This document shows positions 18,731-27,522 of a stretch of DNA of 64,000 nt, in pieces; positions within the stretch are counted from its first letter, which is position 1; every line of letters begins with the position of its first letter. The translations under genes were made by a program, and so were the position numbers. The notes below the pieces were generated by a model. The model saw nothing but the letters and a program-made list of their open reading frames with translations. It ran no database searches and had not been told where the DNA came from. This DNA is from Alphaproteobacteria bacterium (GTDB taxonomy: Bacteria; Pseudomonadota; Alphaproteobacteria; Reyranellales; Reyranellaceae), in the NCBI GenBank assembly GCA_016870115.1, contig VGCH01000009.1:62001-126000 (forward strand). The letters are read 5' to 3'.

Positions 18731-19612
18731 ATGGAACGCTGGTCGTTCGACACGCTCACCTTCGAACACCCGACGGCGTCCCGACCGGCGCAGGTCGAGG
18801 GATTGCTCACGCTGCCCGCCGCCACCCCCGCGCCGGCGATGGTGCTGCTGACCAGCAGCGCGGGCGTGCAACGGCATCGCGAACACTACTACGCCGCTTC
18901 GCTGGCCCAGGCCGGGGTGGCAAGCCTGATCGTGGACAGCTTCACTGGGCGCGGCGTTCGACGCACCGTGGCCAACCAATCGCTGGTCTCGGCCGCCCAG
19001 ATGGAAGGCGACGCCTTCGCTGCACTCGCCCGCTTGCGCGCCGATCCCCGAATCGACCCGGCGCGGGTCGGCGTGATGGGCGTGTCCAAGGGCGGCGTGG
19101 CGACAGTCAACGCCGCGATCGCGGTGCGCCAGACCTGGCGGCGCGGCTTCGACGAGCGGTTCGATGCCCATGTCGCGATCTGCCCCGGCGCCGCCGCCCA
19201 GCACCGCACGGCCGCGACGCTCGGCCGGCCGATGTTCCTGATGCTCGGCCGGCACGACGACTACACGCCGGCCGAACTCGCGATCGGCTATGCCCAGCGC
19301 ATGCGCGCCGCCGCGCCAGCCGACATCCGGATCAAGGTCTACGGCGCGCACCATGGTTGGGAGTCGCTGGGGCCGGTGGTCGCCATTCGCGATGCCGAGA
19401 ACTGGTCCGCCTGCGTGCATTTCATCGAGGATGACGGAAGTCACTTCGTGCCGGCGCTGGGCCGCGCGCTGCCCGAGCCCGAGTTCCAGACCTGGGCGCG
19501 CGCCCATTGCGTGCGGCGCGGCGCACACGCGGGTGGCGGGACGCCGGAACTGCGCGAACGCGCGACCGCCGATCTGCTGGGCTTCCTGCGCGATATCGGC
19601 TTCGCGAGGTGA
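18731..19612 (+). CDS. Dienelactone hydrolase family alpha/beta hydrolase
   Basis: 293 residues from the ATG at 18731, which has AAGG six bases upstream; the frame is open far upstream without similarity. The nucleophile elbow reads GVMGVSKGGVATVNAA, so Ser replaces the Cys of classical dienelactone hydrolases. The acid and histidine are likely in MLGRHDDYTPAE and YGAHHGWE. There is no signal peptide, so it is probably cytosolic. The substrate is unknown. It converges with rarA, with eight bases between the ends. Confidence 0.8.
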   Translation: MERWSFDTLTFEHPTASRPAQVEGLLTLPAATPAPAMVLLTSSAGVQRHREHYYAASLAQAGVASLIVDSFTGRGVRRTVANQSLVSAAQMEGDAFAALARLRADPRIDPARVGVMGVSKGGVATVNAAIAVRQTWRRGFDERFDAHVAICPGAAAQHRTAATLGRPMFLMLGRHDDYTPAELAIGYAQRMRAAAPADIRIKVYGAHHGWESLGPVVAIRDAENWSACVHFIEDDGSHFVPALGRALPEPEFQTWARAHCVRRGAHAGGGTPELRERATADLLGFLRDIGFAR

Positions 19613-19619
19613 CCGCCCC

Positions 19620-20909
19620 TCAACCGCGACGGTCGCGCAGCTTCTTCCAGTACTCGAGTCGCTTCAGGACCTCGCGCTCGAAGCCGCGTTCGACGGGGCG
19701 ATAGAACTCCTCCCGCGCCATGCCGTCGGGAAAGTAGTTCTGGCCCGAGAAGGCGTCCTCCGCGTCATGGTCGTAGGCGTAGCCCTTGCCGTAGCCCAGC
19801 TCCTTCATGAGCCGGGTGGGCGCATTCAGGATATGCATCGGCGGCGCGAGCGATCCGTGCGTGCGCGCGGCACGACGCGCCGCGGAAAGTGCGGTGTAGG
19901 CGGCGTTCGATTTGGGCGCGGTCGCGAGATAGATGACGGCCTGCGCGATCGCGAGCTCGCCCTCTGGCGAGCCCAGCCGGTCGTAGGTCTCCCAGGCCGC
20001 CAGCGTCTGCGGTAGCGCCTGCGGATCGGCCATGCCGATATCCTCGGCGGCGAAGCGCACCAGCCGGCGGGCGACATACTTGGGGTCCTCACCCCCCTCC
20101 AGCATGCGTGCGAGCCAGTAGAGCGCGGCATCGACGTCGGAACCGCGCAGCGACTTGTGCAGCGCGCTGATGAGATTGTAGTGCGCCTCCTGCGCCTTGT
20201 CGTAGAGCGGCGCGCGCTTCTGCAGGAGGCGCGTCAGCATCTCGGACGCGAGCGGCGCCGTCTCGCCGCTCTGCGCCAACTGTTCGGCAAGACCGATCAG
20301 ATAGCGGCCATCACCATCGGCCATGGCGAAGAGCGCCGTGCGGCCCGTCTCGTCGAGCGGCAGCGCCCGGCCAAGTGTCGCCTCGACCCGTCCCAGCAGC
20401 GTCGCCAACGCCGCTTCGTCGAGCCGTCGCAGCACCATCACCTGGCAACGCGACAGGAGCGCGGCGTTCAGTTCGAAGGACGGATTTTCCGTGGTCGCGC
20501 CGACCAGCGTGACCGTGCCGTCCTCGACAAAGGGCAGGAAGCCGTCCTGCTGGGCGCGATTGAAGCGGTGGATCTCATCCACGAACAGAAGCGTGCCGCG
20601 TCCATCGCGGCGGCGCTGACGGGCCGCCTCGAAGATCTTGCGCAGATCCGCGACGCCGGAAAACACCGCCGACAGCGGTTCGAAATGCAGGCCCACGGCC
20701 TCGGCAAGCAGCCGCGCGATGGTGGTCTTGCCGCAGCCGGGCGGCCCCCACAGCACGAGGGATCCCAGCCGCCGCGCCGCCAACATGCGGCCGAGCGGCC
20801 CGTCGGCGCCCAGGAGGTGGGCCTGTCCCAAGATGTCGCCCAGCGTCCGCGGCCGCAGTCGCTCGGCGAGCGGCACGGGGGCAAGCGACGAGAACAGCTC
20901 GGCGGGCAT
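19620..20909 (-). CDS. rarA: Replication-associated recombination protein RarA/MgsA (AAA ATPase)
   Basis: 429 residues. Clamp-loader-like AAA+ protein that acts at stalled forks. Walker A is GPPGCGKTT (residues 55-63) and Walker B is LLFVDEIHRFNRAQQD. Sensor 1 (VGATTENPSFELNAALLSRC) and the C-terminal tetramerisation part with SLRGSDVDAALYWLARMLEG and EDIGMADPQAL are all present. The start is the only reasonable ATG. The upstream neighbour on the same strand is the HtrA protease, 54 bases away. Confidence 0.95.
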   Translation of the reverse strand: MPAELFSSLAPVPLAERLRPRTLGDILGQAHLLGADGPLGRMLAARRLGSLVLWGPPGCGKTTIARLLAEAVGLHFEPLSAVFSGVADLRKIFEAARQRRRDGRGTLLFVDEIHRFNRAQQDGFLPFVEDGTVTLVGATTENPSFELNAALLSRCQVMVLRRLDEAALATLLGRVEATLGRALPLDETGRTALFAMADGDGRYLIGLAEQLAQSGETAPLASEMLTRLLQKRAPLYDKAQEAHYNLISALHKSLRGSDVDAALYWLARMLEGGEDPKYVARRLVRFAAEDIGMADPQALPQTLAAWETYDRLGSPEGELAIAQAVIYLATAPKSNAAYTALSAARRAARTHGSLAPPMHILNAPTRLMKELGYGKGYAYDHDAEDAFSGQNYFPDGMAREEFYRPVERGFEREVLKRLEYWKKLRDRRG

Positions 20910-20963
20910 GCCGCGACGGTACGGCTGAATGCGCCGGAAGGGAACCGGCGCGGGCCGTGTTCC

Positions 20964-22328
20964 TCACCTGAACTGGATGGTCGAGATCATCTCGCCGCGC
21001 GCGATGCGGGCGTTGGCGAGACCCTCGGTCGCCCGTTGGCGCAGTTCGGCGACCGAGCGCACGTCCTGGCCGTTGACGCCCACCACCATGTCGCCGGGCC
21101 GCAGGAAGCGCGCGGCGAAGGAGCCAGGTCGCACGTCCATCACCACGATGCCGGGCCGCCAGTCCGCAAGGCCCATCTCCTCGGCAACAGCCGCCGACAT
21201 GTTGGCGACGGTCGCGCCGCCGAACGGCTGACGGCCGTCCAGCGTGGTGCGATCGCGTGGCGGGTCCTCCGGCGGCGCCGCGAGCGGCACCCGAAGGGTC
21301 GCTTCCCGGCCCTCGCGAATGACCTTGAGCGGCACGGTCTGGCCGACCGAGACCGTCGCGAGACGGAAGCGCAGACCGCCGGCGTCATCCACGGGTTGGT
21401 CGTTCAGACCCACGATCACGTCGCCCCGGCGCACGCCGCCGCGCGCGGCCGGGCCGCCCGGGAACACGTCCTTCACGATGAGACCCGCCGGTCGCGGCAA
21501 GCCGAGGCCCTGGGCGAGATCGGCGGTCACGGGCTGCATGGAGATGCCGAGCCAGGGTCGCACGATGCGGCCGCCCTGTTCACCGGTCGAGATCATGCGG
21601 TTCACGATATTGGTCGGCACCGCGAAGCCGATGCCGATCGAGCCGCCGGACTGCGAGTAGATCGCGGTGTTGATGCCGATCAATCGACCATCCAGCGACA
21701 CCAGCGCGCCGCCGGAGTTGCCCGGATTGATCGCCGCGTCGGTCTGGATGAAGAAGCTCGCGTCGCCAATGCCGCCGGCACTGCGGGCGAGCGCCGAGAC
21801 GATGCCCGACGTCACGGTCTGGCTGAGGCCGAACGGATTGCCGATCGCGAGCACGATGTCGCCGACCTCGATCGAGTCGGAGTCGCGCAGTTCCATCGCC
21901 GGAAAGCGCTGGCCCTCGCCGTCGATGCGCAGGAGCGCGAGGTCGTAACGCTCATCCATCGCCACCAGTCGCGCCTCGAACTCGCGGCGGTCGGCCAGCA
22001 CGACCTTGATCTCGTCGGCACCCTTCACGACATGCGCGTTCGTTACGATCAGCCCGTCGACCTTTACCAAGACGCCTGAGCCCAGCGAATTCTGCCCGCG
22101 ATCGCCCGGCATGGGCATGCCCGGGATCAGCATGCGGCGCTGCTGCGGCGCGGCCTTGGAGGTGTAGATGTTCACCACCGCCGGCGAGGCGCGCTTCACG
22201 ACGGAAGCGTAGGAATACGCAAGATCGGCCCGCGCGCTGGGCAGGGGCTGGGCCTGCGCCGGCGCGACCAGCGCCACCGCCAGCAAGGCCGCTGCCGTCA
22301 GGATCGTCATCGCCGTCTGCCGTCTCAT
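20964..22328 (-). CDS. HtrA/DegP-type periplasmic serine protease with two PDZ domains
   Basis: 454 residues from the ATG at 22328; the open frame upstream is not family-like. The signal peptide spans residues 1-26 (ends PAQAQA-type). The trypsin-like domain has the triad His in TNAHVVKGAD, Asp in YDLALLRIDG and Ser in NPGNSGGALVS. Two PDZ domains follow (about 255-345 and 365-450). It is a periplasmic quality-control protease/chaperone, shorter than E. coli DegP and closer to the alphaproteobacterial Do-like form. Divergent from the TctC gene. Confidence 0.9.
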   Translation of the reverse strand: MRRQTAMTILTAAALLAVALVAPAQAQPLPSARADLAYSYASVVKRASPAVVNIYTSKAAPQQRRMLIPGMPMPGDRGQNSLGSGVLVKVDGLIVTNAHVVKGADEIKVVLADRREFEARLVAMDERYDLALLRIDGEGQRFPAMELRDSDSIEVGDIVLAIGNPFGLSQTVTSGIVSALARSAGGIGDASFFIQTDAAINPGNSGGALVSLDGRLIGINTAIYSQSGGSIGIGFAVPTNIVNRMISTGEQGGRIVRPWLGISMQPVTADLAQGLGLPRPAGLIVKDVFPGGPAARGGVRRGDVIVGLNDQPVDDAGGLRFRLATVSVGQTVPLKVIREGREATLRVPLAAPPEDPPRDRTTLDGRQPFGGATVANMSAAVAEEMGLADWRPGIVVMDVRPGSFAARFLRPGDMVVGVNGQDVRSVAELRQRATEGLANARIARGEMISTIQFR

Positions 22329-22465
22329 GGTCCGCGAGCTCCCCGATGCGGGCGGAATGTGTCGATACAACCCCGGCAATTCAAGGGCCACCGCAACACT
22401 GGCATGGCGGTTGCACGTATCCGGCCGTCGCGCCCCGTTCTTGGGGCAGCCCCGCGGAGTGCCCG

Positions 22466-23467
22466 ATGAAGAAACTGTCCCGTCGTTCCGTCCTCGCCGG
22501 CGCCTCGATCGCCGCCACCGGGCTGGCCGCACCCGCCGTTCAGGCGAGCCCCGGCTGGCCGGGACGAGGCCCGATCCGTCTGATCGCGACCTTCCCGCCG
22601 GGCGGCACCGCCGACACCATCTCGCGTATCCTCGCCCCCAAGCTGACGGCCGGTTTGGGCCAGCAGATCCTGGTCGAGAACCGGCCGGGTGCGGGCGGCA
22701 CGATCGGCACCGACATGGCCGCCAAGGCGCCCGGCGACGGCTATACGCTCGTGATGTCCCATGCCTCGCCGATGGGCATCGCGCCCGGAATCTATCCAAA
22801 GCTCCCCTACGATGTGAGCCGCGACTTCACCCACATCACGCTGATCGGGCACACCCCGAACATCCTGATTGTGCCCGCCGACTCGCCCTACAAGACTCTC
22901 GCCGACTACGTCGCCGCGGCCAAGGCGAAGCCCGACAGCATCGCCTTCGGCAGCTCCGGCGTCGGCTCCAACACCCACCTGATGGGCGAGCTGCTGTCCA
23001 GCCTGGCCGGCGTCAAGCTGAAGCATGTGCCCTATCGCGGGTCGGCACCGTCGCTGCAGGACATGCTGGCGGGCGCCATCCCCTCGATGTTCGATCCGAT
23101 CACCACGAACGTGCCGCACATCAACTCGAACAAGGTCCGCATGCTGGCGATCAGCTCGGAGAAGCGGATCGCGATGTACCCCGACACCCCGACCTTCGCC
23201 GAGCAGGACTTCCCGCAGCTGATCACGTCCACCTGGGTCGGCATCTCCGGCCCGAAGGGCATGGCGCCCGAGGTCGTGACGCGCCTGTTCGACGAACTGC
23301 ACAAGGCCTTCAAGGCGCCGGAAGTGATGGAGCGCTTCAAGGAGGTCGTGCTGCTGCCCACCGACAAGCCGATGTCGTCCGCCGACTACGGCAAGTTCAT
23401 CGCCGAGTTCGCCGCGCGATGGGCCGCCGTCAGCAAGGGCGCCGGTATCTCGCTCGAGCTCGGCTGA
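22466..23467 (+). CDS. Tripartite tricarboxylate transporter substrate-binding protein (TctC/Bug)
   Basis: 333 residues. A twin-arginine-like signal (KKLSRRSVLAGASIAATGLA) is followed by the Bug fold: PIRLIATFPPGGTADTISRI, VENRPGAGGTIGTDMAAKAP, and SGVGSNTHLMGELLSSLAGV. It binds a carboxylate or similar solute in the periplasm. No TctA or TctB membrane gene is in the window; such orphan Bug genes are common in this kind of genome. The ATG at 22466 was chosen because it begins the signal peptide. Confidence 0.9.
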   Translation: MKKLSRRSVLAGASIAATGLAAPAVQASPGWPGRGPIRLIATFPPGGTADTISRILAPKLTAGLGQQILVENRPGAGGTIGTDMAAKAPGDGYTLVMSHASPMGIAPGIYPKLPYDVSRDFTHITLIGHTPNILIVPADSPYKTLADYVAAAKAKPDSIAFGSSGVGSNTHLMGELLSSLAGVKLKHVPYRGSAPSLQDMLAGAIPSMFDPITTNVPHINSNKVRMLAISSEKRIAMYPDTPTFAEQDFPQLITSTWVGISGPKGMAPEVVTRLFDELHKAFKAPEVMERFKEVVLLPTDKPMSSADYGKFIAEFAARWAAVSKGAGISLELG

Positions 23468-23468
23468 C

Positions 23469-23487
23469 GGGACCGCCCGCGGTTCCC
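23469..23487. terminator. GC hairpin between convergent tctC-type and nrdJ genes
   Basis: GGGACCG-CCCG-CGGTTCCC can form a 7-bp stem with one bulged T in the 37-bp gap between the two convergent stops. It lacks a T-run on either side, so it is at best a weak or Rho-assisted bidirectional stop. Confidence 0.3.
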
Positions 23488-23504
23488 GCTCAACCCGGTC
23501 CGCT

Positions 23505-25829
23505 CTAGCCGCACCTCGAGTAGCCGCAGCTCAGGCAGACGTCACACCCTTCCTGGCGCGACAGCGCCGGCTGGCCGCACTGCGGACACTGGCCGGGCAG
23601 CGGCCCCTCGCCGACCGCGACGCGACACGCCAGCGCCTTGGGCGACGCCGTGTCGACCTTCGTCAGGAATCCGATCTCGACCAGGTGCCGCTCGATCACG
23701 TCGCCGATCGCGGCCAGCAGCGAGGGCACATAGCGGCCCCCCATCCAGTGGCCGCCGCGCGGATCGAACACCGCCTTCAACTCCTCGACCACGAATGAGA
23801 CATCGCCGCCGCGCCGGAACACGGCCGAGATCATGCGTGTGAGCGCCACCGTCCAGGCGTAGTGCTCCATGTTCTTGGAATTGATGAAGATCTCGAACGG
23901 GCGGCGGCGGCCATCCTGCAGGATGTCGTTGATGGTGATGTAGATCGCGTGGTCGCTGCCCGGCCACTTGGTCTTGTAGGTGCGCCCGGGCAGATCGAGC
24001 GGGCGATCGAGCGGCTGGGCGATATAGACGACCTCCGCCTCGCGCGGTGCCGCCACGGGTGCGAGCTTGGCCGGCGCGGTGACGGCGGGTGTCGCCACCG
24101 GCTCCAGCACCGCGCCGGTGACGTCGTTCGGCCGATAGGTCGTGCAGCCCTTGCAGCCCAGCCGATAGGCCTCGGTGTAGACGCTCTTGAAATCCTCGAA
24201 GGAGATGTCGCGCGGCAGGTTGATCGTCTTGGAGATCGAACTGTCGACGAATGCCTGCGCCGCCGCCTGGATCGCGAGGTGGTCGGCGGGCGCCAGAGCC
24301 TGGGCATCGACGAACAGCTCGGCGGGCGGCGTCGCCTCTCCCCGCAACGACTTCCAGCGACGCAGCGCCTGGCTCTCGACCAGCTCCTCGCTGCGCGTGC
24401 CGTCGGGCTGCAACACATGACGGCGATGGGCGAACGCGAAGACCGGTTCGATGCCGGAGGAGACATTGTCGGCGAGCAGCGAGATGGTGCCGGTCGGCGC
24501 GATCGAGTTCAGCAGCGCATTGCGCAGGCCGTAGCGGCCGATCGCGGCACGCACTTCCTCCGGCAGACCGCGCACCGTCTCGCCGCCGAGGAACGGCCCG
24601 CGTCGGAACTCCGGGAAACTCCCCTTCTCCGCCGCGAGATCCGCCGAGGCGAGATAGGACAGGCGCTGCACCTCGCCGAGCCAGGTCCGTGTCAGCGCGA
24701 CCGACTCCGGAGAGCCATAGCGGGTGTTGCAGTAGAGCAGCGCATCGGCGAGCCCGGTGACGCCGAGCCCGATTCGACGCTTGGCCTTGGCCTCGCTCTC
24801 CTGCTGCGGCAGCGGAAAGCGCGAGACGTCGATCACGTTGTCGAGCATGCGCACGGCCAGCGGCACCAGCCGTTCCAGCGCGTCGCTGTCGAGCCGCGCT
24901 TGGGGCGTGAAGGGATCGCGCACCAGCGACGCGAGATTGATCGAGCCCAGCAGGCACGCGCCGTAGGGCGGCAGGGGTTGCTCGCCGCACGGATTGGTCG
25001 CGTGGATCGTCTCGCAGTAGGCGAGGTTGTTCGCGGCGTTCACACGGTCGATGAAGATGACGCCCGGTTCCGCGCAGTCGTAGGTCGCGCGCATCAGCCG
25101 GTCCCACAGGGCGCGGGCGCGCATGGTCTTGTAGGTGCGGCCGGCGAACACGAGCGGCCACTCGGCGTCGTCCTTCACCGCCGCCATGAACTCATCGGTC
25201 GCCAGCACCGACAGGTTGAAGTTGCGCAGCCGGCCCGGTTCGCGCTTGGCGTCGATGAAGTCCTCGATGTCGGGATGATCGCAGCGCAGCGTCGCCATCA
25301 TGGCGCCGCGACGCGAGCCCGCGCTCATGATGGTGCGGCACATGGCGTCCCACACATCCATGAAGGAGAGCGGGCCCGAGGCGTCGGCGCCGACGCCGCG
25401 CACCGGTGCGCCCTTGGGCCGGAGCGTCGAGAAATCGTGTCCGATGCCGCCGCCCTGCTGCATCGTGAGCGCGGCCTCGCGCAGCCCCTGGAAGATGCCC
25501 GACATGTCGTCGGGGATGGCGCCCATCACGAAGCAGTTGAACAGCGTCACGCTGCGGCCGGTGCCGGCGCCCGCGATCACCCGCCCGGCCGGCAGGAACT
25601 TGAACCCGGCCAGCGCCTCCTCGAAGCGACCCGCCCATAGCGCCGGCTCCCGCTCGGGCGCCGCGAGGGCGCGCGCCACCCGCGCCCAGGTGGCCCTGAG
25701 GTCGGCGTCCTCCGACCCCGACTCGCTCCGGTAGCGATACTTCATGTCCCAGATGCGCTGGGAAAGCGGCGACCATTCCATGGTCGAGAAGTATGCCCCT
25801 GCGGACGCGATATCAACAGGTTTGTTCAC
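23505..25829 (-). CDS. nrdJ: Adenosylcobalamin-dependent (class II) ribonucleotide reductase
   Basis: 774 residues from a GTG (25829); an ATG at 25781 (MEWSPLSQRIWDMKYRY) is the alternative. The ten-stranded barrel has the active-site segments TLFNCFVMGA and NPCGEQPLPPYGACLLGSIN, with the radical-site Cys and catalytic Glu, plus LLNSIAPTGTISLLADNVSS. The C-terminus has GCKGCTTYRPND and a zinc-ribbon-like tail (CPQCGQPA and CDVCLSCGYSRCG) with the dithiol for re-reduction. It makes deoxyribonucleotides with or without oxygen, and needs adenosylcobalamin; a PduO-type adenosyltransferase is at 56.9 kb. Tandem repeats lie just upstream. Confidence 0.95.
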   Translation of the reverse strand: MNKPVDIASAGAYFSTMEWSPLSQRIWDMKYRYRSESGSEDADLRATWARVARALAAPEREPALWAGRFEEALAGFKFLPAGRVIAGAGTGRSVTLFNCFVMGAIPDDMSGIFQGLREAALTMQQGGGIGHDFSTLRPKGAPVRGVGADASGPLSFMDVWDAMCRTIMSAGSRRGAMMATLRCDHPDIEDFIDAKREPGRLRNFNLSVLATDEFMAAVKDDAEWPLVFAGRTYKTMRARALWDRLMRATYDCAEPGVIFIDRVNAANNLAYCETIHATNPCGEQPLPPYGACLLGSINLASLVRDPFTPQARLDSDALERLVPLAVRMLDNVIDVSRFPLPQQESEAKAKRRIGLGVTGLADALLYCNTRYGSPESVALTRTWLGEVQRLSYLASADLAAEKGSFPEFRRGPFLGGETVRGLPEEVRAAIGRYGLRNALLNSIAPTGTISLLADNVSSGIEPVFAFAHRRHVLQPDGTRSEELVESQALRRWKSLRGEATPPAELFVDAQALAPADHLAIQAAAQAFVDSSISKTINLPRDISFEDFKSVYTEAYRLGCKGCTTYRPNDVTGAVLEPVATPAVTAPAKLAPVAAPREAEVVYIAQPLDRPLDLPGRTYKTKWPGSDHAIYITINDILQDGRRRPFEIFINSKNMEHYAWTVALTRMISAVFRRGGDVSFVVEELKAVFDPRGGHWMGGRYVPSLLAAIGDVIERHLVEIGFLTKVDTASPKALACRVAVGEGPLPGQCPQCGQPALSRQEGCDVCLSCGYSRCG

Positions 25830-25861
25830 AGTCTGTTCCGCTCATAGACAGGCGTCTCAAA

Positions 25862-25880
25862 GTGTCGATCTGGTGTCGAT
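25862..25880. promoter_or_regulatory. Direct repeat GTGTCGAT-CTG-GTGTCGAT upstream of nrdJ
   Basis: Two perfect 8-bp copies spaced 11 bp centre to centre, one helical turn, 33 bases upstream of the nrdJ GTG. More GTGTCG-type copies follow towards 25990, inside the end of the next gene. Could be a binding array for a regulator of nrdJ. No NrdR box or B12 riboswitch was recognised here. Confidence 0.4.
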
Positions 25881-25929
25881 TTCAACACATACCCCTCGAC
25901 AGGCTTAAGTTCTTGAAAAGGAATGGAAT

Positions 25930-26313
25930 TCACCCATTCGGTGTCGCGATTTCTGTCGAAAAGTCGCGCTCTCCGCGGTGTCGAAAACGGTCGCGGTCGC
26001 GCTCGATCTCGCGATCGAGCAGGTCCAGTTGATGCACAATGCGGCGGTCGTTGATGGTCGGGCCGGCCCAGATCGCGGACCGCTGCCGGCCACGCGCCCG
26101 CGCGATCAAGACGGCGTCGGTGCAGGCCTGGGCAAAGCCCGGCACGGTGCGTCGCCAGTAGTAGGGTGTTATCCGATCAACGCCCACAATCGCCGCCGCC
26201 TCGTTGGCGAATCCCGATCGGGCCAGCGCCACGATGTAGGCCTGATATTGCTCTCTCTTTGAGCGAAACCGCCGCTTGATGTAGCGAAGTGCGTCGGGGT
26301 CGGGGCGGGTCAT
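25930..26313 (-). CDS. Hypothetical HTH protein, terminase-small-subunit/transposase-like
   Basis: 127 residues from the ATG at 26313 (GGAG seven bases upstream). The middle, NEAAAIVGVDRITPYYWRRT followed by PGFAQACTDAVL, looks like the helix-turn-helix and adjacent helix found in phage terminase small subunits and some transposase-type HTH proteins. The N-terminus (RYIKRRFRSKREQYQAY) and C-terminus are basic and charged. No other phage gene is nearby. Base composition is lower in GC than its neighbours, which suggests transfer. Codirectional with and upstream of nrdJ, but a functional link is not evident. Confidence 0.55.
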   Translation of the reverse strand: MTRPDPDALRYIKRRFRSKREQYQAYIVALARSGFANEAAAIVGVDRITPYYWRRTVPGFAQACTDAVLIARARGRQRSAIWAGPTINDRRIVHQLDLLDREIERDRDRFRHRGERDFSTEIATPNG

Positions 26314-26343
26314 CAGTGATCTCCAGTTGCGACCGTCTCCTAT

Positions 26344-26358
26344 CATATTTCCTATATG
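26344..26358. promoter_or_regulatory. AT-rich inverted repeat CATAT-N5-ATATG
   Basis: Perfect 5-5-5 inverted repeat 31 bases upstream of the HTH protein start, in a very AT-rich patch with TGATAG repeats on both sides. A promoter/operator for the HTH gene is plausible. Confidence 0.35.
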
Positions 26359-26467
26359 ACTATCAAGCAACGCACCCCTGGTACGATGAGGGTACGGCGG
26401 TGGCGCGGCGCGCTCCCCGCGAGCTTCGGTCGAGACGGCAAGCCCGCCGCCGCGCTACCAAGGGCGC

Positions 26468-27364
26468 ATGAGCTCCGCCCCCACCGCCTCGTTCGGCCGC
26501 GTCACCGTCTTTTTCGGCGACAAGAACGGCAAGTATCCCGACGGCAACCAGGTGATCGTCGCCGGCAGCGACAGCCGCGCGGCGTTCGACACGCCGCTGG
26601 TCGCCAATCGCATTGGGCCGGACTTCACCGCCACGGACCTGGTGGTGATGGGGCATGTGCACGAGGACCACATGGCGGGGCTGCACCTCGTGCCCCGGGC
26701 GGAAGTGCATGTGCACCGGGGCGATCTCGCGGCGGCGCGCAGCTGGGAGGGAATGGCGGCGCATTTCGGCGTCCGACCCGAGCGGCTGCCCGCGATGCAC
26801 GCCAACATCGCCAAGAAGTTCCACTACGCGCCGCGGCCGGACGCGATCGGCTACGACGATGGCGCGGTGTTCGAGTTGGGCGGCAGTCGCATCCGGGCGA
26901 TCCACATGCCCGGCCACACGCGCGGCCATTGCGTGCTGCTGGTCGAGCCCGAGGGCGTGGCGTTCATCGGCGATATCGATCTCACCGGCTTCGGCCCCTA
27001 CTACGGCGACGCCACGTCAGACTTGGGCGATTTCCGCCGCAGCCTCGCGCGACTGCCCGATATCGAGGCCAAGGTGTGGGTCACCTCGCACCACCGCGGC
27101 GCCTATGTCGAGCGCGAACACTTCCTGCGCGACCTCGCGGCCTTCGCCGCCAAGATCGACGAGCGCGAGCGCACATTGCTGGGGTGGCTGAAGGAGCGTC
27201 CGATGACGCTCGACGAGATGGTCGCGCGCCGACTGCTCTATCCCGCGCACATCCAGGAGGTCTGGGTCGACGACGCCGAACAGCGCACGATCGAGCTGCA
27301 TCTGGCGGAGATGGCGGCAGCAGGCTCCGTCGCCATCGATCAAGGGATGTGGCGCGCCACCTGA
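26468..27364 (+). CDS. MBL-fold metallo-hydrolase
   Basis: 298 residues with the metallo-beta-lactamase zinc motif in VMGHVHEDHMAGLHL, a further His in MPGHTRGHCVLL, an Asp in FIGDIDLTGFGPYYGD and a distal His in VTSHHRGAY. The C-terminal helical domain (LKERPMTLDEMVARRLLYP onward) resembles the extension of glyoxalase II-like/lactonase-type members. There is no signal peptide. It probably hydrolyses a thioester or lactone; the substrate is not known. The start ATG follows AAGGGCGC. Monocistronic by position. Confidence 0.85.
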   Translation: MSSAPTASFGRVTVFFGDKNGKYPDGNQVIVAGSDSRAAFDTPLVANRIGPDFTATDLVVMGHVHEDHMAGLHLVPRAEVHVHRGDLAAARSWEGMAAHFGVRPERLPAMHANIAKKFHYAPRPDAIGYDDGAVFELGGSRIRAIHMPGHTRGHCVLLVEPEGVAFIGDIDLTGFGPYYGDATSDLGDFRRSLARLPDIEAKVWVTSHHRGAYVEREHFLRDLAAFAAKIDERERTLLGWLKERPMTLDEMVARRLLYPAHIQEVWVDDAEQRTIELHLAEMAAAGSVAIDQGMWRAT

Positions 27365-27522
27365 CAGGGCGGGCGTGGCCAGGACCGGTGCCCGGGGATT
27401 TCTGATAGAGCCGGCACGGTAGGCCGATGAGCGAGGCATCGACGCGATCGCCTGCCCACCAGACGCTGGACTTGGTGCGGCGGGAGCGTCATCGATGCAG
27501 CGCAGTCCGGAGAGCAGCCATC

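Noticed and set aside
25830-25929. Cobalamin riboswitch or NrdR box before nrdJ
   Set aside because: No B12 box or the paired NrdR palindromes could be found in the leader; only GTGTCGAT direct repeats are visible.
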